Part shown: in pieces, positions 1-10,333 of the stretch
How the letters are laid out: every line of letters begins with the position of its first letter
How positions within the stretch are numbered: position 1 is the first letter of the stretch
Assembly (NCBI RefSeq): GCF_902459665.1
Contig: NZ_CABPSL010000005.1
Coordinates: 186,001 to 250,000, forward strand
Direction of reading: 5' to 3'
DNA length: 64,000 nt
Origin: Pandoraea cepalis
GTDB lineage: Bacteria > Pseudomonadota > Gammaproteobacteria > Burkholderiales > Burkholderiaceae
Made by a program: the position numbers and the translations under genes
The notes under the pieces: generated by a model
What the model was told of the DNA's origin: nothing
What the model saw: only the letters and a program-made list of their open reading frames with translations
Databases searched by the model: none

Positions 1-415
1 GCGCCAAGCCCTTGAGGGCGCCAAGGATGACGATCGTCTCGAAGTTGGTAGAGAACGCACTCGCAAGCGTGAGCACCGACGAACTGAGCAGCGCCATGGT
101 CATCATGCGCTTGCGGCTCACACGATCTGCGGCGACACAGGTCACGAGCAGACCCAGCGCCATCATCATCGTGGCTGCCGAGACCGACCAACTCGCCTGT
201 GCCGGTGTGATGCCGAACGTCGTGGTCAGCAGCGGCAACAGCGACTGCATGCAGTACAGCTGGGCAAACGTCGAGAACCCGCCGAAAAAGAGGGCCCGGC
301 TGATGACGGCATATTCACGAGTGCCGCGCGCGACACCCGCCGGAAGCTTCGATGCCGGCGTACCGACGCCTGCGGCGGCGCCATTGGGAAGAGAAAGGGA
401 GTTGGTTGATGCCAT
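1..415 (-). CDS. MFS transporter, N-terminal part (YnfM-like), runs off the left edge
   Basis: The first 138 codons of a major facilitator superfamily transporter are present; the rest lies left of the window. The protein starts MASTNSLSLPNG and has a cytoplasmic tail of about 35 residues. Two or three hydrophobic segments follow, with the loop ADRVSRKRMM between them, which is the classic MFS motif A. The divergent LysR gene at 548 gives the ynfL/ynfM arrangement known from enterobacteria, so this is probably a LysR-controlled drug or metabolite exporter. The substrate cannot be told. Confidence 0.85.
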   Translation of the reverse strand, partial: MASTNSLSLPNGAAAGVGTPASKLPAGVARGTREYAVISRALFFGGFSTFAQLYCMQSLLPLLTTTFGITPAQASWSVSAATMMMALGLLVTCVAADRVSRKRMMTMALLSSSVLTLASAFSTNFETIVILGALKGLA

Positions 416-547
416 GACGCTGGAGCGACTCACGCGAGTCTTGGGGGGAAATATATACACCGAATGATAGGTTTGCCGTTACCCCACGTCCAATATATAT
501 TTACGCGATATATCCATATATAAAACAGATCAATCGAGGACTGAAGC
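416..547. promoter_or_regulatory. Divergent promoter region between MFS and LysR genes
   Basis: This is an AT-rich stretch in an otherwise GC-rich sequence. ATATAT-type inverted repeats lie between about 493 and 519. It should carry both promoters and the LysR operator (a T-N11-A type site). The exact site is not resolved by eye. Confidence 0.5.
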
Positions 548-1471
548 ATGGAACTGCGTCATCTGCGCTACTTCGTGGCCGTCGCTGAAGCGTTGCATTT
601 CAGCCGTGCGGCGCAGAAGCTCAATATCGGCCAGCCGCCGCTCTCGATGCAGATCCGTGCGTTGGAGGACGAACTGGGCGTGGCGCTCTTCGAGCGCGCA
701 CAGCGACGCGTTTTCCTGACCACCGCCGGGCGGGCGTTCCTCGTGCGGGCGCGTCAGATCCTCGCCGACGCGGAAGCCGCTCGTCAGGAGGTGCAACAGA
801 TTGCGGGACTCGACGCCGGGGAATTGCGCATCGCGTTCACGACGTCCGCACCGATGACGAATCTGATGAAACGGGTCCTCACCGGCTATCGCCTGCGATA
901 TCCGCGCGTGACGCTGACGTTGATCGAATCGCCTTCGGAGCGGCAACGGGACGCGCTCACCGAGCGCACGCTGGACATTGGCCTGGTGCGTCAGGCGGAC
1001 GACGCGCCGCCAATCGCGGGGCTCAGTTTCGAGACATTGATCGACGAAGCGCTGGTTGTGGTCTTGCACCAGGGTCATGCGCTGTCAGGGCGCGCAAGCT
1101 TGTCCATGGCCGACCTCGCCCATGAGGCGTTCATCATGCATCCGCACGATGTGGGCACGGCGATCGATGGAAAAATACGGCGGATGTGCGAGCGGGCTGG
1201 TTTTTCGCCGCGCGTCGTACAGGAAGCACGCGAGTCGACCACCATCGTGGCACTCGCGGCGAGCGGGCTGGGCGTGGCGATACTCCCGGCCGCCGTGCGA
1301 TGCATCCAGATCGAGGGCGCATGCTTCATGGACCTTAGCGAGCCCGACGCGCACACGCCCCTGCTGCTGGCCAAGCGTCGCGACGACGCGAGCCCATTGG
1401 TGCAGGCGTTCGTCGCGATTTGCCGCGAAGTGGCGGGCCGCCTTCATGAGACGACGCCGCCTGGCGCATGA
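548..1471 (+). CDS. LysR-family transcriptional regulator (YnfL-like)
   Basis: This 307-residue protein has normal LysR length. The N-terminal winged helix-turn-helix covers residues 1-60 (MELRHLRYFVAVAEALHFSRAA, then GQPPLSMQIRALEDELG). The LysR substrate domain follows from about residue 90 (AGELRIAFTTSAP). The opening resembles the BenM/CatM/YnfL group. It is divergent from the MFS gene at 415, so it most likely controls that exporter. The effector is unknown. Confidence 0.9.
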   Translation: MELRHLRYFVAVAEALHFSRAAQKLNIGQPPLSMQIRALEDELGVALFERAQRRVFLTTAGRAFLVRARQILADAEAARQEVQQIAGLDAGELRIAFTTSAPMTNLMKRVLTGYRLRYPRVTLTLIESPSERQRDALTERTLDIGLVRQADDAPPIAGLSFETLIDEALVVVLHQGHALSGRASLSMADLAHEAFIMHPHDVGTAIDGKIRRMCERAGFSPRVVQEARESTTIVALAASGLGVAILPAAVRCIQIEGACFMDLSEPDAHTPLLLAKRRDDASPLVQAFVAICREVAGRLHETTPPGA

Positions 1472-1490
1472 GGTCCCGCGAGGCCCGCAA

Positions 1491-1943
1491 TCAGCCGCGC
1501 AGCGACGCTGCCAGACCGATGACGACGACGCCCAATACAAGATTCAGGATCACGAGCCGCCGGATCCCATTGACCGCGGCAGCGCCGTCCGGCCACGACT
1601 GCGCCTGCACCGCGCGTTGCAGACGCGGAAACAGCGCAAAGCGAATGTGACCGAAGACGAGCATCATCACCACGCCAATGCCGGCCATCGCATGCACGGG
1701 CCAACGGGCGTGCATGCCGCCCATCCCGAGCATCATGTGTCCGCCCGACAGCAGGATCAGAACGATGGCCACGCCGACCCAGGTGAAAAAGCGCGAGAGC
1801 GCCGCCTCCCATAACGGCAGACGTTGCTGCGGCGACAATTCGGAGGACGCCGGACGCAGGCAGGCGAGCGCAAAGAACATCCCCCCGATCCAGACCGCCA
1901 CACTCACCAGATGCAAGAACAAACTCAAGGCATAAACGTTCAT
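1491..1943 (-). CDS. CopD-like four-helix membrane protein
   Basis: This 150-residue protein has four predicted membrane helices, starting MNVYALSLFLHLVSVAVWIG. The histidines in the helices (H12, the GGHMML stretch and others) and the HLVSVAVWIGG motif fit the CopD/YkvI-type family of copper-resistance-D-like proteins. Members may bind haem or copper, but the function of stand-alone members is not settled. It lies 12 bp downstream of parC on the same strand and could be cotranscribed with it. Confidence 0.7.
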   Translation of the reverse strand: MNVYALSLFLHLVSVAVWIGGMFFALACLRPASSELSPQQRLPLWEAALSRFFTWVGVAIVLILLSGGHMMLGMGGMHARWPVHAMAGIGVVMMLVFGHIRFALFPRLQRAVQAQSWPDGAAAVNGIRRLVILNLVLGVVVIGLAASLRG

Positions 1944-1955
1944 GCGTGACTCCCG

Positions 1956-4292
1956 TCAGGATGCCGAAGGGGCGGCCGGCAGTACCGGCTCGAGCGAACG
2001 CGGCTTGAACGTCGCGAACTTGACTGCGGGCGCACGTCCCTTGCGGGCGCGCTTGCCGATGTTCGGGGCGAGCGACGGCCCAGAGAGCGTCTCGGCCTGA
2101 AGCTTGCCTCCGCGCACTTCGCCATACACGGTAACGCCCGCTTCGCCGATCGGCACGACCGACACCAGCGTCTGCTTGTCATCGAGACCGATCAGCGTGA
2201 CACCGCGTCCGCCGCCCGTGAGCGACTTCATTTCGTCCATGCCGAACACGAGCAGACGACCGTCGCTCGACAGGCACGCCACCGCGCTGGCACCCTGCCA
2301 AATTGGCGTGGGGGCCAGCGGTGCCGCACCTTCGTCGATGGTCATGAACGACTTGCCGGCCTTCACTCGGCTGACCATATCGCCCAGCTTCGTCGTAAAA
2401 CCGAAGCCCGTCGACGTTGCCAGCAGCAGCGGTTGCTCGCCCGACGCCGCGTAGTAATGCAGCAAGCGCGAGCCCGACTCCAGTTCGATCAACGACGTGA
2501 GCGGTACGCCGTCGCCCCGCCCGCCCGGCAATAGCGCCACAGCCACCGAATAGACGCGGCCATTACTGCCCCACGCGATCAGCGGATCCACGGTGCGGCA
2601 TTCGAACGCGCCATACAGCGCGTCGCCCTGCTTGAATGAGAAGCCTTGTGCATCGAGGCCATGGCCCTTGAGCGCGCGCACCCACCCCTTGGCGGACACC
2701 ACGACCGTTACCGGCTCGTCGACCACACGCGCTTCGGCCACGGCTCGCTTCTCTTCCTGAATCAGCGTGCGGCGATCGTCACCGAACTGCTTCGCGTCGG
2801 TTTCGATTTCCTTGATGATCAAACGCTTCATCGTGCTGTCGTTGGCGAGCAATTCTTCGAGCTTCGCCTTCTCGTCACGCAACGACGCCAGCTCCTGCTC
2901 GATCTTGATCGCTTCCAGACGCGCCAGCTGACGCAGACGGATTTCCAGAATGTCTTCCGCCTGACGCTCGCTCAACCCGAACGCGCTCATCAGCGCGGCT
3001 TTCGGCTCGTCGGACTCGCGAATGATGCGGATGACTTCGTCGATATTCAGGAAGACGATCATCCGGCCTTCGAGGATGTGAATCCGGTCGTCGACCTTGC
3101 CCAGACGGTGGCGCGAACGACGTGTGACCGTCTCGAAGCGGAATCCGATCCACTCGGACAGAATGTCGCGCAGCGACTTCTGCGTCGGGCGGCCGTCGGC
3201 GCCGACCATCACGAGGTTGACCGACGCGCTCGACTCAAGGCTGGTGTGCGCGAGCAGCATCGTGATGAATTCCTGCTGGTCGATGCGGCTCGACTTCGGC
3301 TCGAACACCAGTCGCACGGGGGCGTCCTTGCCCGATTCGTCGCGCACCGCGTCGAGCATGCCGAGCATCGACTGCTTGAGATTCTGCTGCTCGGGCGTGA
3401 GCGTCTTCTTGCCGAGCTTGACCTTTGGGTTGGTGATTTCCTCGATTTCCTCGAGCACCTTCTGACCCGACGTGTTCGGCGGCAGCTCATAGACCACCGC
3501 CTGCCACTGACCTCGCGCCATCTCTTCGATCTTCCAGCGCGCGCGCATCTTGAGGCTGCCACGGCCGCTTTCGTAGGCCGCGCGAATTTCCGCCGCACTC
3601 GAAATCAACTGGCCGCCGCCCGGGAAGTCCGGTCCCTGCACGAGCGTCATCAATTCGGCGTCGTCGAGCTTCGGGTTGCGAATCAGGGCAACCGCCGCCG
3701 ACGCAACTTCGCGCAGATTGTGCGACGGAATTTCCGTCGCGAGCCCCACGGCAATCCCCGACGCCCCGTTGAGCAGCACGAACGGCAGGCGCGCCGGCAA
3801 TAGTCGCGGCTCCTGCGTCGAGCCGTCGTAGTTCGGCACGAAGTCCACAGTGCCCGCGTCAATCTCGTCGAGCAACAGCTTCGCGATCGGCGTCAGACGC
3901 GCTTCGGTGTAACGCATGGCCGCCGCGCCGTCACCGTCGCGCGAGCCGAAATTACCCTGACCGTCGATGAGCGGATAGCGCATGGAGAAGTCCTGCGCGA
4001 GACGCACCAGCGCGTCATAGGCGGACTGGTCGCCGTGCGGGTGAAACTTGCCGAGCACATCGCCGACCACGCGCGCCGACTTCACCGGCTTGGCGTCGGC
4101 CGCGAGGCCCATTTCATTCATTGCAAACAGAATCCGGCGCTGCACCGGCTTCTGGCCGTCGCACACATCCGGCAGTGCACGGCCTTTGACAACACTGATC
4201 GCATAGTCCAGATAGGCACGCTCGGCATATGCGCCGAGCGTCAGCGTGTCGTCATCCGACGGTTGCGTAAAGAGATCTTCTACTTGTTCCAT
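1956..4292 (-). CDS. parC: DNA topoisomerase IV subunit A
   Basis: ParC is the DNA cleavage and religation subunit that decatenates chromosomes together with ParE. The 778-residue length is normal for ParC. The active-site tyrosine is Y128 in [10 protein letters not shown]. The winged-helix region [14 protein letters not shown] is at 85-98, and the C-terminal half carries the beta-pinwheel repeats. The position matching the quinolone-contact serine of other ParC proteins is Q89 (see findings). parE lies 1.7 kb away on the same strand, with two cell-envelope genes between them. Confidence 0.97.
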   Translation of the reverse strand: MEQVEDLFTQPSDDDTLTLGAYAERAYLDYAISVVKGRALPDVCDGQKPVQRRILFAMNEMGLAADAKPVKSARVVGDVLGKFHPHGDQSAYDALVRLAQDFSMRYPLIDGQGNFGSRDGDGAAAMRYTEARLTPIAKLLLDEIDAGTVDFVPNYDGSTQEPRLLPARLPFVLLNGASGIAVGLATEIPSHNLREVASAAVALIRNPKLDDAELMTLVQGPDFPGGGQLISSAAEIRAAYESGRGSLKMRARWKIEEMARGQWQAVVYELPPNTSGQKVLEEIEEITNPKVKLGKKTLTPEQQNLKQSMLGMLDAVRDESGKDAPVRLVFEPKSSRIDQQEFITMLLAHTSLESSASVNLVMVGADGRPTQKSLRDILSEWIGFRFETVTRRSRHRLGKVDDRIHILEGRMIVFLNIDEVIRIIRESDEPKAALMSAFGLSERQAEDILEIRLRQLARLEAIKIEQELASLRDEKAKLEELLANDSTMKRLIIKEIETDAKQFGDDRRTLIQEEKRAVAEARVVDEPVTVVVSAKGWVRALKGHGLDAQGFSFKQGDALYGAFECRTVDPLIAWGSNGRVYSVAVALLPGGRGDGVPLTSLIELESGSRLLHYYAASGEQPLLLATSTGFGFTTKLGDMVSRVKAGKSFMTIDEGAAPLAPTPIWQGASAVACLSSDGRLLVFGMDEMKSLTGGGRGVTLIGLDDKQTLVSVVPIGEAGVTVYGEVRGGKLQAETLSGPSLAPNIGKRARKGRAPAVKFATFKPRSLEPVLPAAPSAS

Positions 4293-4554
4293 AAAACCTA
4301 TGGGTTTGCTGCGAACGTTTGACGAGAGTTCGGGGAGACGTTGACCGCGAGATCATACCAAGCTCGTCGGCACATTTCGGCAAAAACACGTCCGATTGGC
4401 AAAGCGAGACGTGTTTTCGGATCGGAGGACGCGGGAATCGGCGGGATTGCGCACGCATTTCGGACAAATCCGAGCGTCAGACCGTGGGAATCGACCGGCG
4501 ACAGCGCCGCTGGCGCCTTCCTGACGCCGCCCCTGGTGGCGTTGCTGGGGTGCC
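4293..4554. other. Intergenic region upstream of parC
   Basis: These 262 bp separate the transglycosylase stop from the parC start. The region should hold the parC promoter. I see no convincing ORF, RNA gene or terminator; the overlapping short ORFs here have no family look. Confidence 0.4.
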
Positions 4555-5517
4555 TCAATCGATCGTTGGCGAAGACGACAGCGCCCCTTGCGCCGATGCT
4601 CGGACCGACGCATTCGGCATAGCAGCCGGCACGACGGGCAGTCCGGACGGCGCACCCAGAATGACGTGGATGCGACCGTCGCGCGAGCCGCTCACGCGCG
4701 CACCGCCAACGCGCCCCACGTGAGCGCCGCCCGGGCTCGCCCCGCTCATACGTATCGCCCCGCCGCCCTGCCCCAGCGCGGGCGCATCGGGATCGAAGCG
4801 TCGATAAAGGGCGAGCACGGTCGCCACGTAGTCGCGCGTCTCGGCATACGGCGGGATCTGGTCGGCGTGACGCGCCACCGCCCCCTCGCCCGCGTTGTAC
4901 GACGCGAGCACCAGTTCGAGACGGTCGGGATAACGCGTTTGCAGATCACGCAGATAGCGGGCTCCGGTCAGCACATTCGTCCGCGGATCGGCGAGCTTGT
5001 CGGCGACCGTGCGTCGCGCGTCTGCGCGCACGCCGTAGCGCTCGCCCGTTGACGGAAGCACTTGCATCAAGCCAACGGCGCCTTTGGGTGACACTGCGGC
5101 GCTATCAAATCCCGACTCCGCCGCAATGACCGCTTTGAGCAACGCCACATCGACGTGATAACGCTGCGCAGCCTGCGCGATCACGGGCGCCAGCGTCTTC
5201 AGATTGGGATGTCGGGCAAGGGCATCGTACAGGCGCGAGCGATCCACGCCACTGGCCGTATCGCCGTGCGACGCACGCAGGTCGACGTTGCCGCCCGCCC
5301 CGACGACCGGACGATAACGCGCGTCGAGCTTGCGTGCCGCGAGATGGGCGACGCCGTTCTCATCGACATAACCATAGAGTTCGGCGTGTGCGAATGGCGT
5401 CGCGACAAGCAGCGCGGCAGCCAGCACGGGCCCGACGAAACGTCGCAGCGCGCAATGTCGGCAGATCGCTCGAATGCGGCGCGCCATCGAAACGGTGAAG
5501 TTACCGACCTTTGACAT
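4555..5517 (-). CDS. Lytic murein transglycosylase (SLT domain, DUF4124 N-terminus)
   Basis: This periplasmic enzyme cleaves peptidoglycan between MurNAc and GlcNAc with formation of 1,6-anhydroMurNAc. It has 320 residues. A signal peptide ends near AHAELYGYVDENG, followed by a DUF4124-like stretch. The SLT domain shows the catalytic glutamate in IAAESGFD, then GLMQVLPSTGERYG, DPRTNVLTGARYLRDL and ASYNAGEGAV. The start at 5517 overlaps the DUF4399 stop by 17 bp. An internal ATG at 5487 (MARRIRAICRHC) would give a more usual signal peptide and no overlap. The two genes look cotranscribed. Confidence 0.92.
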   Translation of the reverse strand: MSKVGNFTVSMARRIRAICRHCALRRFVGPVLAAALLVATPFAHAELYGYVDENGVAHLAARKLDARYRPVVGAGGNVDLRASHGDTASGVDRSRLYDALARHPNLKTLAPVIAQAAQRYHVDVALLKAVIAAESGFDSAAVSPKGAVGLMQVLPSTGERYGVRADARRTVADKLADPRTNVLTGARYLRDLQTRYPDRLELVLASYNAGEGAVARHADQIPPYAETRDYVATVLALYRRFDPDAPALGQGGGAIRMSGASPGGAHVGRVGGARVSGSRDGRIHVILGAPSGLPVVPAAMPNASVRASAQGALSSSPTID

Positions 5518-5917
5518 GCACCTTGATGGTCTGGCTCATGGCGGGACCGTACGATTGGTGAGCACCGTTGGCGAACTGCAACGTCAGCTTGTGATCGCCG
5601 GGCGTCAGATTGACGCTCGTTTCGGTCTGGCCTTTACCAAAATGCAGGTGCGTGTCGTCCGTGGGGACAACCTGACCTGCGGGAATGGGATCGCCGTCGA
5701 TGATGAGATGGTGATGACCGGTGTTGGGCGTCATGTCGCCAGCCGGTTTGATCGCCATGCCCTCGACGCCGAAATGGACCGCGACCGGGTTCGACACCGT
5801 TGCGCCGTCCGTCGGCGCCACAAAGAAGACGCGCGGCTGAGCCGACTGTGCCAGCGCGGTGGCGCTTGCGCCGGCAACCAACAGCGACACAAAAAGGCAA
5901 CGCATGGAACGCAACAT
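5501..5917 (-). CDS. DUF4399 periplasmic protein
   Basis: This 138-residue exported protein has a signal peptide ending at TALAQS. The body has PTDGATVSNPVAVHFGVEGM and GHHHLIIDGD, both typical of DUF4399, a beta-sandwich domain rich in histidine of unknown role. The conserved GHHH stretch suggests a metal site, but this is inference. It precedes and overlaps the transglycosylase gene. Confidence 0.85.
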   Translation of the reverse strand: MLRSMRCLFVSLLVAGASATALAQSAQPRVFFVAPTDGATVSNPVAVHFGVEGMAIKPAGDMTPNTGHHHLIIDGDPIPAGQVVPTDDTHLHFGKGQTETSVNLTPGDHKLTLQFANGAHQSYGPAMSQTIKVHVKGR

Positions 5918-6025
5918 AACGCGACTCCCGGAAGGGTGAAGGGTGGATTATCCCACGATGTGAGCGCTCACGCTGGCCTGCCGGCGCGTGAGGCACCCGC
6001 CACTGCACCGATGCCGGGAATCCGC

Positions 6026-8005
6026 TCAGATGTCGGCTTCCACCTCATTGCCCTTGGCTTCGAGCCAGCTGCGACGCTGCGCCGCCTCGCCCTTGCCCAT
6101 GAGCATGTTCATGCGCGCCACGGTCGCATCGAAATCGAGGCCGCCAAGCGCCACGGGGCTCAACCGGCGGGTGTCGGGATTCATGGTGGTTTCCCACAAC
6201 TGCGCGGCACTCATTTCGCCCAGCCCCTTGAAGCGGCTGATCGACCATGCGGTGTCACGTACGCCATCCTTGCGCAGCTTGTCGAGGATCGCTTCCAGTT
6301 CGCCTTCGTCGAGTGCGTAGAGCTTCTGTGCGGGCTTCTTGCCACGGGCCGGCGCATCCACGCGATAGAGCGGCGGGCGTGCCACATACACATGACCCTT
6401 CGCAATCAGTTGCGGGAAATGGCGGAAGAACAGCGTGAGCAGCAGCACCTGGATATGCGAGCCGTCGACGTCGGCATCCGAGAGAATGCAGATCTTGCCG
6501 TAGCGCAGATTCGACAGGTCAGGCGTGTCGTTCGCGCCATGCGGGTCGACACCGACGGCCACGGCGATGTCATGCACTTCGTTGTTCGCGAAGAGTCGGT
6601 CGCGCTCGGTCTCCCACGTGTTGAGGACCTTGCCGCGCAGCGGCAGAATCGCCTGAAACTCCTTGTCCCGCCCCATCTTCGCCGAGCCGCCCGCCGAGTC
6701 GCCCTCGACCAGGAACAGTTCGTTGCGCGTGATGTCTTCGGTCTCGCAATCCGTCAGCTTGCCCGGAAGCACCGCTACGCCGGAACTCTTCTTCTTCTCG
6801 ATCTTCTGGCCCGCGCGCGTGCGCGCCTGCGCCTGACGAATCACGAGTTCGGCCAGCTTCTTGCCATGCTCGACATGATGGTTGAGCCACAACTCGAGCG
6901 CTGGACGCGTGAAGGACGACACCAGACGCACGGCGTCGCGGCTGTTCAGGCGCTCCTTGATCTGCCCCTGGAACTGCGGATCGAGCACCTTCGCGGACAA
7001 CACGAACGACACGCGCGAAAAGACGTCTTCCGGCAGCAGCTTCACGCCCTTGGGCTGCAGATTGTGCAGTTCGATGAAACCACGCACCGCCTGGAACAGC
7101 CCTTCGCGCAGACCCGATTCGTGGGTGCCGCCGGCCGGTGTGGGAATCAGGTTGACATACGACTCACGCACCGGCGCGCCGTCTTCGGTCCATGCCACGA
7201 CCCAGGCCGCGCCCTCGCCTTCGGCGAAGCTGTCATCGCTGCCATCGGCAAAGCGCTCGTCCTCGAACAGCGGAATCAGCGGCTCGGCGCCGCCCAGCGA
7301 TTCGACAAGATAGCCGCGCAAGCCATGCTCATAGCACCACGTCTGCTCGTCGCCGGTCTTCTCCTGACGCAACGTGACGCGCACGCCCGGCAGCAGCACC
7401 GCCTTCGAGCGCAGCAACCGTTGCAGCTCGCTCAGCGGCAGCGTGGGATTATCGAAGTACTTCAAATCGGGCCAGACGGTGACGCGCGTGCCGCTTTTTT
7501 TCTCGCCGCGTTGTGCGGCGCGCGAGTGCAATGCCACGTCGACGTTGCCGCCATCGGCGAATTCCAGCTCGGAGACATGACCGTCGCGCCAGACCGTGAC
7601 GGCCAGTCGCGTTGCCAGGGCGTTCGTCACCGACACGCCAACCCCATGCAAGCCGCCCGAAAAGGTGTAGGCGCCACCGGCCGCCTTGTCGAACTTGCCG
7701 CCCGCATGCAATCGCGTAAAGACGATCTCGACGACCGGCACACCCTCTTCCGGGTGGATGCCGACGGGAATACCCCGGCCGTCGTCCTCGACGCTCACCG
7801 AACCATCCTTGTTCAGCGTGACGAGGATCTGCTTGCCGTAACCGCCAAGCGCTTCGTCAGAGGCGTTGTCGATGACTTCCTGAATGATGTGCAGCGGATT
7901 TTCGGTGCGGGTGTACATGCCCGGGCGCTGCTTGACCGGTTCAAGGCCCTTCAGGACCTTGATGGACGCTTCGCTGTATTGGGCAGGCGTATTTTTTTTC
8001 GACAT
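6026..8005 (-). CDS. parE: DNA topoisomerase IV subunit B
   Basis: ParE is the ATPase subunit of topoisomerase IV. It has 659 residues. The GHKL ATP-binding site shows DNASDEALGGYG, DDGRGIPVGIHPEEG and GGLHGVGVSVTNAL. The TOPRIM region has LVEGDSAGGSAKMGRD and SDADVDGSHI. The start at MSKKNTPAQYSEASI fits ParE. It pairs with the ParC encoded at 1956-4292. Confidence 0.97.
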   Translation of the reverse strand: MSKKNTPAQYSEASIKVLKGLEPVKQRPGMYTRTENPLHIIQEVIDNASDEALGGYGKQILVTLNKDGSVSVEDDGRGIPVGIHPEEGVPVVEIVFTRLHAGGKFDKAAGGAYTFSGGLHGVGVSVTNALATRLAVTVWRDGHVSELEFADGGNVDVALHSRAAQRGEKKSGTRVTVWPDLKYFDNPTLPLSELQRLLRSKAVLLPGVRVTLRQEKTGDEQTWCYEHGLRGYLVESLGGAEPLIPLFEDERFADGSDDSFAEGEGAAWVVAWTEDGAPVRESYVNLIPTPAGGTHESGLREGLFQAVRGFIELHNLQPKGVKLLPEDVFSRVSFVLSAKVLDPQFQGQIKERLNSRDAVRLVSSFTRPALELWLNHHVEHGKKLAELVIRQAQARTRAGQKIEKKKSSGVAVLPGKLTDCETEDITRNELFLVEGDSAGGSAKMGRDKEFQAILPLRGKVLNTWETERDRLFANNEVHDIAVAVGVDPHGANDTPDLSNLRYGKICILSDADVDGSHIQVLLLTLFFRHFPQLIAKGHVYVARPPLYRVDAPARGKKPAQKLYALDEGELEAILDKLRKDGVRDTAWSISRFKGLGEMSAAQLWETTMNPDTRRLSPVALGGLDFDATVARMNMLMGKGEAAQRRSWLEAKGNEVEADI

Positions 8006-8315
8006 AGCGTGACTGAATTAGGGTACGACGCCCGGCGATTATCCACAGTTCCTGTGGACAACCACGGGGAAAACCCATGAACACATGACAAAAGTGACGC
8101 CGTATCAAAGACTTGAGTTGCGGCGCCCACAGAATGGGCACGCTGAGCGCGCCCAGCGCCCGGCCGGTGTTGTCCGGAGGCGAGCCGCGCCCGATGCATC
8201 GCGACCTATTGTACTGTCACTCGCGACGTGATCGGGTGACAACGCCAACGGCACCATGCAACGCGGCCGGGCCACGGCCACGGCCGCTCGCCGCTCGCTG
8301 ACCGGATGCCGACGC
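8006..8315. other. Intergenic region upstream of parE
   Basis: This 310-bp region should contain the parE promoter and the end of the uup transcript. I see GC-rich repeats such as GGCCACGGCCACGGCC near 8270-8290 but no gene, RNA or clear terminator. Confidence 0.35.
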
Positions 8316-10247
8316 TTACGCGCCCTCGCCGCGCTGCTTGGCTTCGAGCAGTTCCCAGCGTTCGAGCGCATCGAGCAACGCCAGTTCAATCGCTTCGAAA
8401 CGTTCGGACAACGCCGCACCGGCAGCCGGATCTTTCGCATAGATCGAACCGTCTTCGAGCTTTGCCCCCACTTCCTGTTGCTCGGTTTCCAACGCGGCGA
8501 TGCGCGCCGGCAGGCCGTCGAGTTCGCGCTGCTCCTTGTAGCTGAGTTTGGCGGTGCGGCTCGTAGGGCGCTTTGATGCGGTTGCCGTGTCCTTCGCGGC
8601 GACTTCGACGGGGGCGCGTTGCGCGGCGAGCGCAGCGGACCGATGGCTCTGTACCTGCCAATCGGTAAACCCGCCAACGTACTCGCGCCAGTTGCCGTCG
8701 CCTTCGGCCGCGATGACCGAGGTCACGACGTTGTCCAGGAACGTGCGATCGTGGCTCACGAGGAACACCGTGCCGCTGTATTCCTCGAGCAGCTCTTCGA
8801 GCAGTTCGAGCGTCGGGATGTCCAGATCGTTGGTCGGTTCGTCGAGCACGAGCACGTTGGCCGGACGCGCGAACAGGCGCGCGAGCAGCAGACGATTGCG
8901 CTCGCCGCCCGAGAGCGACTTCACCGGTGAGCGCGCGCGCTCCGGCGAGAACAGGAAGTCGCCGAGATAGCTCATGACGTGCTTGCGCGCGCCATTGATC
9001 TCGATCCAGTCGCTGCCCGGGCTGATCGTATCGAGCAGACTCTTCTCGGGATCGAGTTGCGCACGCATCTGGTCGAAGTACGCCACCTGAAGATTGGTAC
9101 CGACACGAATCTGTCCGCTGTCCGGCGCGATCTCGCCGAGAATGAGCTTGAGCATCGTCGTCTTGCCCACGCCATTCGGGCCCACAAGACCGACCTTGTC
9201 GCCGCGCATGAGCGTCGCCGTAAAGTCGCGCACGATGACACGCTCGCCGTAAGCCTTCGTGACATGGGTCAGCTCGGCCACGATCTTGCCGGACTTCTCG
9301 GTCTGCGCCACATCCATGCGCACATTGCCCTGAATCTCGCGGCGATCGGCACGTTCGCTACGCATCGTCTTCAGGCGCTCGATGCGCGACACGCTGCGCG
9401 TACGGCGTGCTTCAACACCTTTGCGAATCCACACTTCTTCCTGCGCGAGCAGCTTGTCGAACTTCTCGTTCTCCACGCGCTCGATCTCGAGCTGCGCAGC
9501 TTTGCGCTCTTGAAACTGGGTGAAGTTGCCCGGATAGGAGAGCAGACGCCCACGATCCAGTTCGACGATACGCGTGGCCACACGATCCAGGAAACTACGG
9601 TCGTGAGTGATGAACAATAGCGCGCCACGATAGCCGATGAGCAAATCCTCCAACCAGCGAATCGCTTCGAAATCGAGGTGATTGGTCGGTTCGTCGAGCA
9701 GCAGCACGTCGGGTTTGGCCACCCAGGCCTGCCCGAGCGAGACACGCTTTTGCATACCGCCGGAGAGCGACCCGACGCGCGCGTGTCCATCGAGCCCGAG
9801 TTGCGCAACCGTCGTTTCCACCCGTGTCTTGAATTGCCACGCATCCGCATTGTCGAGCGACGCCTGCAACGTATTCAACCGCGCGAGCAGCGCGTCGTGC
9901 TCGGCGCCCTCAGGGGCATCGGCAAGCGCGTCCACCGTGCGTTCGTAGTCGGAGAGCAGCCCATGCAATTCGCCGAGGCCAAGCGCGACGGCGTCGAAGA
10001 CCGTCAGTTCGGGATCGAACTCAGGCTCCTGCGGCACGTAGACGGTATTGAGTGAGGCCTGCCGTGCCACAAGGCCGTCGTCGGGAACCATCTGGCCCGC
10101 CACGATCTTGAGCAGCGACGACTTACCGGCGCCGTTGCGGCCGATAAGTCCAACGCGCTCACCGGCTTCGAGCGAAAAATCGGCATTGTCGAGCAATGCC
10201 ACGTGACCGAACGCCAATTGGGCGCCCGAAATGGAATACAAGGCCAT
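8316..10247 (-). CDS. uup: ABC-F family ATPase Uup
   Basis: This soluble protein has two ABC ATPase cassettes and no membrane domain, 643 residues in all. Cassette 1 has Walker A GRNGAGKSS (about 36-44) and signature LSGGMQKRVSLG. Cassette 2 has Walker A GPNGVGKTT and signature LSGGERNRLLLA. A linker rich in charged residues lies between them, and a C-terminal coiled coil of about 80 residues is the mark of Uup within ABC-F. The family acts on ribosomes and has been linked to transposon excision and replication. It stands alone between parE and the acetyltransferase gene. Confidence 0.9.
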   Translation of the reverse strand: MALYSISGAQLAFGHVALLDNADFSLEAGERVGLIGRNGAGKSSLLKIVAGQMVPDDGLVARQASLNTVYVPQEPEFDPELTVFDAVALGLGELHGLLSDYERTVDALADAPEGAEHDALLARLNTLQASLDNADAWQFKTRVETTVAQLGLDGHARVGSLSGGMQKRVSLGQAWVAKPDVLLLDEPTNHLDFEAIRWLEDLLIGYRGALLFITHDRSFLDRVATRIVELDRGRLLSYPGNFTQFQERKAAQLEIERVENEKFDKLLAQEEVWIRKGVEARRTRSVSRIERLKTMRSERADRREIQGNVRMDVAQTEKSGKIVAELTHVTKAYGERVIVRDFTATLMRGDKVGLVGPNGVGKTTMLKLILGEIAPDSGQIRVGTNLQVAYFDQMRAQLDPEKSLLDTISPGSDWIEINGARKHVMSYLGDFLFSPERARSPVKSLSGGERNRLLLARLFARPANVLVLDEPTNDLDIPTLELLEELLEEYSGTVFLVSHDRTFLDNVVTSVIAAEGDGNWREYVGGFTDWQVQSHRSAALAAQRAPVEVAAKDTATASKRPTSRTAKLSYKEQRELDGLPARIAALETEQQEVGAKLEDGSIYAKDPAAGAALSERFEAIELALLDALERWELLEAKQRGEGA

Positions 10248-10333
10248 GTGTCGGGGGAACGGGAGAACTACGATGGGAGATATTGTAGTGCCGGGCGCGA
10301 GGGCCCGGCCGATAATGCACGGCTACGGCTTGG

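Noticed and set aside
1056-1814. Second coding gene overlapping the LysR gene
   Set aside because: It is a +1 frame shadow with Arg/Ser-rich low-information translation.
5474-8080. 868-codon plus-strand ORF opposite DUF4399 and parE
   Set aside because: It is antisense to the well-supported parE; His/Arg/Ala-rich translation has no family look. High GC keeps opposite frames open.
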